DNA from: Rapana venosa | Taxonomy: Eukaryota > Mollusca > Gastropoda > Neogastropoda > Muricidae | Assembly (NCBI GenBank): GCA_028751875.1 | Contig: CM054135.1 | Location: 6,962,269-7,026,268 of the forward strand | Length of the DNA: 64,000 bases | Direction of reading: 5' to 3' | Part shown: positions 53,136 to 62,714 of the stretch, in pieces | How the letters are laid out: each line of letters opens with the position of its first letter | Position numbering within the stretch: position 1 is the first letter of the stretch | Translations under genes and position numbers: made by a program | The notes under the pieces: model-generated | Databases searched by the model: none | Told to the model about the DNA's origin: nothing | Seen by the model: only the letters and a program-made list of their open reading frames with translations

Positions 53136-54345
53136 GTGTACGAGACACCAGGAAGTTTGCGAAAGCATCTCATCTCCATTGCCTATATCCTTTCAATGTC
53201 TGCTGTTATGGTCCACGTTTCCAATACAAACAAAAATATGGACATGACCGAGAAACGTATCAGTCTGATCTTGAGGTCGATGGCTGTTCTTGTCGTTCCA
53301 GATGACTTAGTCTGGTCTTTGAGGCTGTGGTCTAGGCTATCCCGGAGAGATATCACGGAGAGAGTTCTTCATCTCATTGCAGTAGCTCCCAGATCTTTAA
53401 AGCTATGGACGGTCTCGATTTTCTTCTTGTCTATGGTAATATCAGCGATGATGCCATTAGCACTATTTTCCATAAAATGGATCTTCTCTAATCTGATTCA
53501 TCTACATGCCATATGCCGAAGAGGCCTTATCAAAATGATTTGCCAAGTTGACTAGCTCTTACTCTTTGCCAGTTAGGCCGTAGATGTTGTCGGCAAAGCG
53601 TACGTTTGCACTTGTCCTGTCCCCGATGCTGACTGTTCCCTCGAGGCTTTCAAGTGCACCAGCCATTATTCTCTCTAAGAAGATGCTGAAGAGGATGGGA
53701 GAGAGCAGACATCCTTAGCGTACCCCAATTATGGTTCCTATGTTGTTTTCGAAGTAGACTGCGCTGGTTGCCTTGTTATAGAGGCGACCTATGGTTCTGA
53801 TCAAGCTGGCATGGACGTTACACAGCTTCGTTGTTGCCCCCACAAAGCTGTAGGCTAAGCTCTTTTGAACGCCTTCTTAAAGTCCACAAAGACGCGGTGA
53901 AGATCTTGCTGGTGCTGCAGGTGCCGCTCACAAGTATTGTAAGGTTGAGATTGTGCTCCACCCTGCTCTGACACCTGCCCGTTCTTCTTGGATAATGTGC
54001 TCAGCTTGTGGCGTCCAGTCTATCCAGGAGGATTCTTACCACGACTTTATTTTGATGACTGATCAGGATGATGGTAGGGTAGTTGTGGCGGAGTTTAGAA
54101 TAGTTGTACGTTGCCAAATTACCGGGAAAGCGATAATCAGGGACCGAGTCCAAGGCGTTGGTCACTGGCCAGTCCGCCAGATCTGAATGTCAGTGACGAG
54201 GTCCACGTCCGTCATGGCCTCTCCTCCTGCCTGGACCAGTTCTGGAGGAATGGTGTCCGCTCCTGCTGACTTTCCTTTCTTCAGCGATTTTACAGCAGCT
54301 TCAACTTCTTCCCGCTGGATGGAGTAGCTGTCCTTGTTTATTTAT
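53136..54345 (-). mobile_element. LINE-E1: APE-type LINE RT fragment, 3' truncated
   Basis: On the minus strand from 54,330: VEAAVKSLKKGKSAGADTIPPELVQ, the RT entry block (54,230-54,315). Then TPWTRSLI near 54,160, and RT palm sequence collinear with LINE-E2 (motifs near 53,590-53,900). The thumb region ends at 53,136 (CTCGTACA). It carries more 5' RT sequence than E2 but many frameshifts. The plus-strand frame at 53,133-53,555 is only the shadow of this element. Confidence 0.8.
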
Positions 54346-54349
54346 TTAC

Positions 54350-54660
54350 TCATTAAAAATTTTTAAAAATTCTTTTATATCGAGGATAATGGAATAAGCA
54401 CTTGTGTGCTTTTTTTGACATCCAGTCCCCGTGTGTATGCAGTTTTGTAAATTTTGTCATCCGTTCCCGCCGGCACACAATGTAGCCCGAAAAGCGGAAC
54501 GGGTTTTAACGTGTGCGCAAGATGTTCTGTGTGTGTTCGCACACAGGGCCTCGGTTTATAGTCTCATCCGAGGGACTTTTGGGGAGGGTGGAGTCTGCAC
54601 TGATGTTAACTCCAGGGGAAAATATTCCCCTTGAAGGATTCCCAATGCCATTGGTTTGTG
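54350..54660 (-). mobile_element. SINE-B, long copy
   Basis: Minus-strand order: GGAATCCTTCAAGGGGAATA, GGAGTTAACATCAGTGCAG, CGGATGAGACTATAAACCGA, a CACACGTTAAAACCCGTTCC block, GGAACGGATGACAAAATTTA, GGGGACTGGATGTC and AAGCAC ... TATCCTCGATATAAAAGAAT. Most of the SINE-B body is present; a tRNA-like head is not convincing. Confidence 0.78.
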
Positions 54661-54846
54661 TCTTATCTGACATCACCTTTCAACATCATTACAAAAAGCA
54701 GAAGCAACCATATACTTTTCTAATGTTCCTGAACTATATGGGCTGGTTGGTTTAAAGAAAAAAAAGATGTTACAACTAGACACAGTATGGAATACACTCA
54801 TGTTCTTCGTTTTTTTCCCAGTTTGATATAACTGGGAATTTTGGGA

Positions 54847-54850
<4 letters not shown>
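54661..54850. other. Unassigned short flank
   Basis: No feature seen before the microsatellite. Confidence 0.5.

Positions 54851-54926
<76 letters not shown>
54851..54926. repeat. (CT)n microsatellite
   Basis: About 38 uninterrupted CT units. Confidence 0.98.
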
Positions 54927-54929
<3 letters not shown>

Positions 54930-55011
54930 GAGATCTCAGAATTAAGATGTGTCAGGAAGAGCTCCAAAGTCAAGATAAAATTTTAAAAGTAACATGAGGA
55001 AGATCAGCATT

Positions 55012-55605
55012 ATTAATATGCAGATATGCTCGCCTTTATCTGTTTGACAAGCGGTATACACTGCAGATATGCTCGCCTTTATCTGTTGGACAATGTTGGA
55101 CAAGCCTGTATACACTGCAGATATGCTCGCCTTTATCTGTTGGACAATGTTTGACAAGCCTGTATACACGTGCAGATATGCTCGCCTTTATCTGTTTGAC
55201 AAGCGGTATACACTGCAGATATGCTCGCCTTTATCTGTTGGACAGTGTTATCAATGTATCATTATATGAATCTTTGTCTGTTTGACAAGTGTTATAATAT
55301 GCAAATATGTTCATCTTTGTCCCTGTAATAAGTGTTACAAATATGTAAATATGTTCATCTGTATCTGTTTGACAAGTGTTATGATTATGCAAATATGTTC
55401 ATCGTTATCTGTTTGATAAATTACAAATATGCAGATTGGTCATATTTATCTGTTTGGCAAGTGTTATAAATGTATAGGCATATCAATCTTTGTATGTTTT
55501 GACACATGTTTTAGATGTGCAGATATGTTCATCTTTGCCTACTTGAAAAGTGTTATACACATGCAAATTGTTCATCTTTATCTATTTGACAAGTATCCTA
55601 AATTG
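55012..55605 (-). repeat. Diverged inverted array of the 46-bp satellite
   Basis: Repeats of GCAGATATGCTCGCCTTTAT, CTGTTTGACAAGCGG-type sequence, becoming ATATGTTCATCTTTATCTGT, TTGACAAGTGTTATAA further right. This is the reverse complement of the unit at 60,440-62,192. Units vary between ~43 and ~60 bp and include local duplications. Confidence 0.85.
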
Positions 55606-55689
55606 TGTGCACCTTAGTGCAAGGAACTATAAACTTTGATAAATTCTTTTTTGTGTTTTTCATCAAAATAGTGTCCTGCTTAATTTATT

Positions 55690-55874
55690 ATTTTCATTTT
55701 GGGGGCTAGAAATCGAGGTTCACCAATGATGAGATTTTGCGTATGCCACCGTTTTTGCCCACCATGAAGGTAGCCACATTCCAACTTTGGGGATGTATGC
55801 TGGGTATGTTCGCATTTCCATAACGCTGACGTGAATTACGGGATCTTTAACGTGCATTATTTTGATCTTATGCA

Positions 55875-55955
<81 letters not shown>

Positions 55956-55961
55956 CTCTCT

Positions 55962-56018
<57 letters not shown>

Positions 56019-56268
56019 AACAAGAAGGGAATTGAGGCATTGACAGGTCTGCACTTGAAGTTGACCTGGGAAATCGTAAACACCCCGCCCCCAAACACCC
56101 CCCTCCCCCCAAACACCCCCCCCCCTCCCCAAAAAAAACCAAACCCAAAAAACAAACAAACCCCAACCCATACCCTTACTTTACCAGACGCACGGGGATT
56201 CGAACCCACGGACTCATGGGATTGAAGTCGAATGGTCTTAACCACCCGGCTATGACTGTCCTGGGTGC
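55690..56268 (-). mobile_element. SINE-D with tRNA-like head and internal microsatellite
   Basis: The minus-strand head at 56,262-56,185 reads TAGCCGGGTGGTTAAGACCA (box-A-like) and GGGTTCGAATCCCCG (box B). The body has CCCAGGTCAACTTCAAGTGC, then a microsatellite (55,869-56,018 on plus: ATCT, CT and TA repeats), and resumes with GCACGTTAAAGATCCCGTAA, ATTCACGTCAGCGTTATGG. The tRNA-like part does not form paired acceptor arms, so it is a SINE head and not a tRNA gene. The family resembles a repeat I recall from gastropod genomes. Confidence 0.7.
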
Positions 56269-56799
56269 TCAGTAAAAAGGGTAGTTTTCACTTGGCTCTC
56301 TGTGGGGATTGACTCGCGGGTTTTTCCTATGCCTCCACAACAGAATCCCCTGCCCTACAAAAGGCACCCACCACGCCCAACCTATTCATTCTGCCCGCGC
56401 GTATTGCATCCTGGTCATTCAATATTTCTATGGACAGGCTGTCACCGTCACCGTCACCGATCCCTCATTTTCCGAATCCTTTGGGGCGCCTTCGAAGCTT
56501 TGCCAACCACCTTTCTCCAGTCCTCGCGTCTCTCAGCCGCCCTCACGGTGTCTCTCAGCTCCAATGTCTGTCCACTCTCGAATGTTGTCCTCCCATATTC
56601 TTCCTTTGTCTGCCTCTTCTTCTTCCTCCTCCTCCCCTCACTGAGCCTTGTAGGATTGTTTTAAGCAAGACCAGAGGAGCGTGTGACATGACCAAACCAC
56701 TTCAGTTTTCGTTGTCTGACGAGTGTTTGAAGGTCAGTATAGGGCCCGATTTCATTGCCGATGATGCGTCTCTTGACTTCTTCATTCGTGATGTGGTCC

Positions 56800-56997
56800 T
56801 TCGAATGGGACTAGAAACCGAGGCCCCGTGTGCGAACGCACGTTAAATCCTGTTCCACTTTTCGTAAGAGTAGCTTATTTTGTGCCGGTGGGAACAGATG
56901 ACAGAATTCACAAAACCGCATATACACGGGGACTGGATGTAAAAAAGCACATGAATGCTTATTCCATTATCCTCGATATAAAAGAATTTAAAAAAAG
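56800..56997 (+). mobile_element. SINE-B inserted into LINE-E2, with target-site duplication
   Basis: Runs from CGAATGGGACTAGAAACCGA through CACGTTAAATCCTGTTCCAC, GTGCCGGTGGGAACAGATGA, GGGGACTGGATGT, AAAAAAGCACATGAATGCTT and ATCCTCGATATAAAAGAATT to an A-rich end. It is flanked by GTGGTCCTT (56,791-56,799) and GTGGTCTTT (56,998-57,006), a 9-bp duplication with one difference. The copy is 5' truncated compared with 54,350-54,660. Confidence 0.87.
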
Positions 56998-57001
56998 TGG
57001 T

Positions 57002-57252
57002 CTTTGTACGAGATGCCTGAGTCTTCGGAAGCACCTCATTTCTACAGCTCTTATTCTTCTCTCTAAGTCCGCTGTGAGGGTCCATGATTCACATGCATAT
57101 AAGAAGATTGACATGACCAGAGAGCGCATCAGTCTGATTTTGGAACTGATGGCGATTTTTCTGTTGCTCCAGATGTGTTTGAGCTTGGTCATTGCGGCTG
57201 TGGTCTGGGCAAGTCTTGACAGTATTTCTGGTTTTGATCCCTCGTCTGTCAC
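57002..57252 (-). pseudogene. LINE-E2 post-RT piece
   Basis: DEGSKPEILSRLAQTTAAMT, LKHIWSNRKIAISSKIRL and LYACESWTLTADLERRIR are the conserved thumb block of this LINE family, running to MRCFRRLRHL where the SINE-B insertion interrupts it. Confidence 0.85.
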
Positions 57253-57315
57253 GATAGATCCCAGATATTTGAATCTGTGAACATTTTCAAGTTTCTGGTC
57301 TTTGATTTTGATTTT

Positions 57316-57927
57316 TTATGTGAAGTTGCTGTTTGTCATCACTTTTGTTTTTTCCCAGCTGATTTCCATATAAAATTTTGTTGATTTTTCTTCTACGCGG
57401 TTCACTAAGTCTGTTAGTTCTTGCTCGTGACCAGCTAATCCGTCAATATCATCAGCGAATCGTAAGTTTGTGATTGTTCGCCCTCCAATACTCACAGTTC
57501 CTTCATGTTCTTCTAGTGCTTCTTCCATGGTTCTCTCAAGAAATAGATTGAAGAGAGTAGGGGAGAGCAGGCAGCCCTGGCGCACACCGACCGTCGTCCG
57601 AAACCAATCACCTATGTTGTTGTTGTGAAACACTGCACTTGTAGCATTCTCATAGAGGCTCTGTACAACTTTGATTAGGTTGGCATTGATGTTGTAGAGG
57701 TTCATAGTTTCCCACAGTGCAGCGTGCCAAACTCTGTCGAATGCTTTCTTAAAATCATAAAGACATGGTAGAGGTCCTGTTGATGCTGGAGATATTTTTT
57801 CCATTAAAAGTCTTATGTTGAAGATCTGCTCTGTTGTACTCTGTCCAGGTCTGAAACCAGCTTGTTCTTCTGCGATGATTCTTTCAGCCTGTGGTTTGAG
57901 CCTGCATGGGCTTAATTCAGAGACCAC
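57316..57927 (-). pseudogene. LINE-E2 reverse transcriptase piece
   Basis: 203 residues: RIIAEEQAGFRPGQSTTEQI (~16-35), motif A LYDFKKAFDRVWHA (~60-73), GVRQGCLLSPTLFNLF (~118-133), motif C NLRFADDIDGLAG (~154-166) and MEISWEKTKVMTN (~187-199). All RT catalytic Asp residues are present. The frame ends at a stop before the post-RT block. Confidence 0.88.
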
Positions 57928-57954
57928 CTTTTAAAAAACTGTTTCCCCCCCTTT

Positions 57955-58330
57955 TTTTGTTGTTGTTGTTGGTACTTTTATCCCACTTTAAATCACGACA
58001 AGATTTCTCTGCGTGAAATTCGGGCTGCTCTCCCCGGGAAGAGCGCCTCGCCACAAGAGCAGCGCCACCCGGTTTTTTCTTTTCTTTTACCTGTCTGCAA
58101 CTGTATTTGTTTCCCTATCAGAGTGGCTTTTTTTCCTACAGAATTTTGCCAGGGCAACTCTGTTGTTGCCGTGGGTTCTTTTACGTGGGCTAAATAATTA
58201 TGTGTAACACTTGGGACCTCGGTTTATCGTCTCATCCGAACGACTAGCACCCAGACCACCACTCATGGTCTAATGGATAAGGGGGGGGGGGGATGAAGGG
58301 GGAGTTTTGGGTCCAAACGGGACCTTTCTG
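57955..58330 (-). mobile_element. SINE-A, head truncated
   Basis: ACTTTAAATCACGACAAGAT, the CTCTCCCCGGGAAGAG core, TATCAGAGTGGCTTTTTT, GACCTCGGTTTATCGTCTCA and CCACTCATGGTCTAATGG. It breaks off at a G-run near 58,280 before the tRNA-like head. Abuts the 5' end of LINE-E2. Confidence 0.85.
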
Positions 58331-58364
58331 TGTGAACAATGGTAGCGCCGTCTTCCCTTCCTTC

Positions 58365-58470
58365 CTGGTAGTTCGCACGCGTGATTCTGCTGACCCTGGG
58401 TTCGAATCCTCTTCAAGAAGATTTGTTCCCTTTGGAGTTAACATCAATGCCGACTCCATCGACACTCCGC
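58365..58470 (+). mobile_element. SINE-B head-region fragment
   Basis: CCCTGGGTTCGAATCCTCTT (box-B-like GGTTCGAATCC), then TTCCCTTTGGAGTTAACATC and GCCGACTCCATCGACAC. The GGAGTTAACATC part matches the 5' body of the SINE-B at 54,350-54,660. This suggests SINE-B has a tRNA-type head. A C-run follows at 58,466-58,500. Confidence 0.55.
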
Positions 58471-58614
58471 CCGCCCCCCACCCCCCCCCCCCCCCCTCCC
58501 CTTAAAAACATCCATCCCATGAGACTGTTTATCAAGCTATCATGTTTGAACGCTCGTAGAATATCTTGCGCCTACGTTAAAAAAACTATTCCGGCATTTT
58601 TGTTTTCCTAATTC

Positions 58615-58845
58615 AAATTCAAAGTTTTTATTTCGAGGATAATGCATAAGCACAATTGTATCTTTATTTATTTATTTATTTTACGGCCAGTCCCTTTTTT
58701 TTGGAAGAGTAGCCCATCATGTGCCGGTGGGAACGGATGACAAAGTTGACAAATCCGTATACAAACTTGGATTGGATGTAAAAAAGAAAACAAAAAGCAC
58801 ATGAGAGGTTATTTCATTATTCTCGATATGAAAGAATAAAATACA
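58615..58845. mobile_element. Two SINE-B 3' pieces in opposite orientation
   Basis: 58,618-58,695 reads minus-strand (TTTTATTTCGAGGATAATGC ... GGCCAGTCCC). 58,703-58,835 reads plus-strand (GAGTAGCCCATCATGTGCCG, GGGAACGGATGACAAAGTTG, TGGATGTAAAAAAG, TTATTCTCGATATGAAAG). They meet tail-outward at a T-run near 58,695. Confidence 0.65.
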
Positions 58846-59105
58846 TTTTTTATAAAACAGGTAGTTCCAGACTTGACATGTCTCCTTGGTGACTTTGGCA
58901 TGGCCAGTTAAAGTCAAGTCAAGTCAAGTCAAAAACACTTTCATCATCCAATGAATGTCCATTACAATACTGACAGGCACATTGATATGTATCATTATCT
59001 CGAAAGACACAAGAAAGTTACATTTCATATTGGTATGAACATTCCAAGATAACTTCAAATAAAAGTATCTCACACGCACGCACGCACACAAAATGGAATA
59101 AATAA
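58846..59105. other. Unassigned, with (AAGTC)n
   Basis: Four AAGTC units at about 58,912-58,931 and (CACG)n at 59,074-59,087. Possibly another repeat's 3' end; no family recognised. Confidence 0.45.
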
Positions 59106-59345
59106 GGTAAAGGTGTCCCATAACCTATAAGGTCGTAGGGGAGCTAGGCGTCAGAGACCTCACTCACTTCTCTAGGGGCCAGCATATTGAGGGTGGCGCC
59201 CATCTCCTCTCCCTCGCTGCTTTACCTTCCCCGACCCTAAAGAGGACAGGTACCCATTTAAGCTGGGTGAACTGGGGGAACTGTACTGAAGCCAAGGCGT
59301 CACCCATCCAAGCCCTAATCTCACTCGACGCTGCTTAAGGCTGCA
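59106..59345 (-). mobile_element. SINE-C, 5' truncated
   Basis: On the minus strand: the 5S-like part is reduced to AAGCAGCGTCGAGTGAGATT and GGATGGGTGACGCC. CAGCTTAAATGGGTACCTGT, CCAGCATATTGAGGG (plus strand) and the tail (CCTTTAC) at 59,106 are intact. The tRNA box A part is missing. Confidence 0.85.
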
Positions 59346-60440
59346 AACCGTTATTAAAAAATCACTCTTTTCCTTCTGTTTTTTATGTGACTCTTATATT
59401 CATACCACAGTACTAAGGCATCCACAGAAATAAAAACCACTTTTTGTGAAAGACTAGCCTCTGACTCAAAACTCATGTGATTTTGAACAAATTTGGTAGG
59501 TTTGAAATTTTTAACTTTTTCAGCAAACACTGTACTCCCTCAGGCCTTTGTCGTCTGCTAGCTTCCTTACCACAATATTGCATGCGCAGGGTCAACGCTG
59601 TAGGAATTCAGTCAAACCTCATTTGATGGTTATTTCCAACTTTCTCGTGACTACCTGGTATTGCTCTATGTCCTCAATAAAAAAACAACAACAAGTGCAC
59701 AGTCCATTTTTTCATTGATTAAAAAAAAAATCTGTGAAAATCACCAACATTTCCCCCCCACTCCCACTCTATACAAGATACTACGTGACCCCCAAATTAA
59801 TACCGGTATGCAGCCCAAACTTGGCATGGGGGAAAAGAGAGTAGCACTCCGACCACTGAGCTGTCCTGTCTCCTAAAGTAGGAATACAATGTTATCAAAA
59901 GCTGAAGGTGAGCTAGTTCAGATGTCGTGGGGCCTACAACACGCTCGCTCCATGGCGCATGAAAGCTTTTTGTGTGAGATGGGGATCTAGAAAAGAGGGC
60001 ACATAGAGGGCTAGACCCCATTCGGAAGAACATGTGTATGTGCCTCAAACGATACTTGCCCCATTGACAATAATGCACGATACTCTCTCGCTATGTTTAG
60101 GAAGTTTTGCACCAAAGGGTAGAATGTACGGTGTACATGGAAGTTATAGCAGTATGCATCATGAAATAATAATAATAATAATTAATAAAGAATAATAACA
60201 ATAATAATATAATGATGGTGATAATAATAATTTAAAAGAATAATAATTATAATAACGGTGATGATAATAATAATTTAAAAAATAAATAATCATATCATAT
60301 CATTATTAATCATCTTCAACAGTAAGTAGTGAGTAAGTACTTTATAGTACACTTTACTACAATCTATACATATCTGACTATAATAACACTTGTACAACTA
60401 CTATATTTAAAATGTATATCTGTCGATTAAAACTTACTTG
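59346..60440. other. Unassigned, with a SINE-C head remnant and (AAT)n
   Basis: The minus strand of 59,822-59,878 reads GGAGACAGGACAGCTCAGTG, GTCGGAGTGCTACTCTCTTT and TCCCCC, a diverged SINE-C head. (AAT)n-type sequence occupies about 60,165-60,310. The remaining ~900 bp shows no ORF or known repeat. Confidence 0.5.
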
Positions 60441-62192
60441 TCAAACAGATACAGATGAACATATCTGTACATTTATACACCTTGTCAAACAGATAAGATG
60501 AACATATCTGTAATTAATCCAACATTGTCAAACAGATGCAGATGAACATATCTGTACATTTATGCAACACTTGTCAAACAGATAAAGATGAACATATATG
60601 TACATTTATACAACACTTGTCAAACAGACAATGATGAACTTATCTGTACATTTATGCAACACTTGTCAAACAGATAAAGATGAACATATCTGTACATTTA
60701 TGCAACACTTGTCAAACAGATAAAGATGAACATATCTGTACATTTATGCAACACTTGTCAAACAGATAAAGATGAACATATCTGTACATTTATACAACAC
60801 TTGTCAAACAAATAAAGTGAACATATCTGTACATTTATACAACACTTGTCAAACAGATAAAGATGAATATATCTGTACATTTAATCAACACTTGTCAAAC
60901 AGATGCAGATGAACATATCTGTACATTTATGCAACACTTGTCAAACAGATAAAGATGAACATATATGTACATTTATACAACACTTGTCAAACAGATAAAG
61001 ATGAACATATCTGTACATTTATGCAACACTTGTCAAACAAATAAAGTGAACATATCTGTACATTTATACAACACTTGTCAAACAGATAAAGATGAACATA
61101 TCTGTACATTTATACAACACTTGTCAAACAGATGCAGATGAACATATCTGTATATTTAAACAACACTTGTCAAACAGATGCAGATGGACATATCTGTATA
61201 TTTATACAACACTTGTCAAACAGATAAAGATGAGCATATCTGTACATTTATACAACACTTGTCAAACAGATACAGATGAACATATCTGTACATTTATACA
61301 ACACTTGTCAAACAGATAAAGATGAACACATCTGTATATTTATGCAACACTTGTCAAACAGATAAAGATGAACATATCTGTACATTTATACAACACTTGT
61401 CAAACAAATAAAGTGAACATATCTGTACATTTATACAACACTTGTCAAACAGATAAAGGTGAACATATCTGTACATTTATACAACACTTGTCAAACAGAT
61501 GCAGATAAACATATATGTACATTTATGCAACACTTGTCAAACAGATAAAGGTGAACATATCTGTATATTTAAACAACACTTGTCAAACAGATAAAGATGA
61601 ACATATCTGTACATTTATGCAACACTTGTCAAACAGATAAAGATGAACATATCTGTACATTTATGCAACACTTGTCAAACAGATAAAGATGAACATATCT
61701 GTACATTTATACAACACTTGTCAAACAGATAAAGATGAACATATCTGTACATTTATACAACACTTGTCAAATAAAGATGAACATATCTGTACATTTATAC
61801 AACACTTGTCAAACAGATAAAGATGAACATATCTGTACATTTATACAACACTTGTCAAACAGATAAAGATGAACATATCTGTATATTTAAACAACACTTG
61901 TCAAACATAAGATGACATTACATTAGTCAAACAGATAAAGATGAACTAATTCTGTACATTTATGCAACACTTGTCAAACAGATAAAGTGAACATATCTGT
62001 ACATTTATACAACACTTGTCAAACAGATAAAGATGAACATATCTGTACATTTATGCAACACTTGTCAAACAGATAAAGATGAACATATCTGTACATTTAT
62101 GCAACACTTGTCAAACAGATACAGATGAACATATCGGTACATTTATACAACACTTGTCAAACAGATTAAGACGAACATATCTGTACATTTAT
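60440..62192 (+). repeat. 46-bp satellite array, about 38 units
   Basis: The unit ACTTGTCAAACAGATAAAGA + TGAACATATCTGTACATTTA + TACAAC repeats every 46 bp (for example 60,661 then 60,707). Recurring variants are GATGCAGATG for GATAAAGATG, TGCAAC for TACAAC, and a shorter AAATAAAGTGAAC form. There are no intervening unique spacers, so it is a satellite and not a CRISPR-type array. Open frames through it have a 46-residue period because 46 is not a multiple of three. Confidence 0.95.
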
Positions 62193-62193
62193 A

Positions 62194-62239
<46 letters not shown>

Positions 62240-62601
62240 GGAATTTAAATAGCGCTATATCTTGCAAAGACAAATCAAAGCGCATGCATTCAACCTAATC
62301 TTACACAGTCATGCAATCAATGATAAATAATCAATAGTTTAAGCAAACAGATATTTACAAACATGGTGCGATGCAGACAAAATCTATTAAATAAAATTTC
62401 AACAGTCAAATGTTTTTCGAAAACACACACACACTCACGCAGGTCATATACTTTAGCAGGGTGATAAGACATGGGTTAGTGAAGGTGGGATAGTTCTGAT
62501 ATGAAACAGGAGGGGGAAATCTTAGGTTTGAAATAAATATGTCTTGAGGCTGGATTTAAAAGTGTCATAACTAGGTTTCTGGCGAAGAGAGAGAGGGAGC
62601 T
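62193..62601 (-). mobile_element. L2-like 3' end inserted in the satellite
   Basis: Plus-strand view: (AAT)n, ATGGAATTTAAATAGCGCTA, GCAAAGACAAATCAAAGCGC, a CA microsatellite (62,424-62,435), ATCTTAGGTTTGAAATAAAT, GAGAGAGAGGGAGCTC. The second half matches 21,915-22,110 of the L2-like LINE, so this is a 5'-truncated copy. It is flanked by CATTTAT at 62,186-62,192 and 62,602-62,608. Confidence 0.85.
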
Positions 62602-62714
62602 CATTTATACAACACTTGTCAAACAGATAAAGATGAACATACCTGTACATTTATACAACACTTGTCAAACAGATACAGATAAACATATCTGTACATTTAT
62701 ACAACACTTGTCTG
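62602..62714 (+). repeat. Satellite units between two L2 insertions
   Basis: About two and a half 46-bp units identical in type to the main array, resuming immediately after the first L2-like insertion. Confidence 0.93.

Larger units (their letters stand above)
56390..57940 (-). mobile_element. LINE-E2: APE-type LINE 3' half, split by a SINE
   Basis: Minus strand. The RT piece 57,927-57,316 comes first, then the post-RT region 57,252-57,002. A SINE-B insertion (56,997-56,800) follows. The C-terminal region resumes at 56,799 with NEEVKRR (56,772-56,792), RQRKLKWFGHVTRSSGLA (~56,660-56,715) and, near 56,500, EDWRKVVGKASKAPQ. Deleting the SINE and one duplicate restores continuous homology across the junction. 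Confidence 0.85.

Noticed and set aside
53133..53555. 140-residue plus-strand frame
   Set aside because: It is the antisense shadow of LINE-E1; the minus strand gives recognisable RT blocks.
56185..56262. Possible tRNA gene on the minus strand
   Set aside because: Box-A-like and box-B sequences are present, but acceptor and T-stem pairing fail and it is joined to a SINE body; treated as a SINE head.
56828..57280. 150-residue plus-strand frame
   Set aside because: Runs through SINE-B and the antisense of the LINE-E2 post-RT region.
61092..61319. 75-residue open frame with repeats such as HLYNTCQTD
   Set aside because: It is translation of the 46-bp satellite. The repeat length is not a multiple of three and other frames are equally open, so there is no evidence of coding.
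60440..62192. Regular direct repeats reminiscent of a CRISPR array
   Set aside because: Units are contiguous with no unique spacers, and the window is eukaryotic repeat DNA. It is a satellite.
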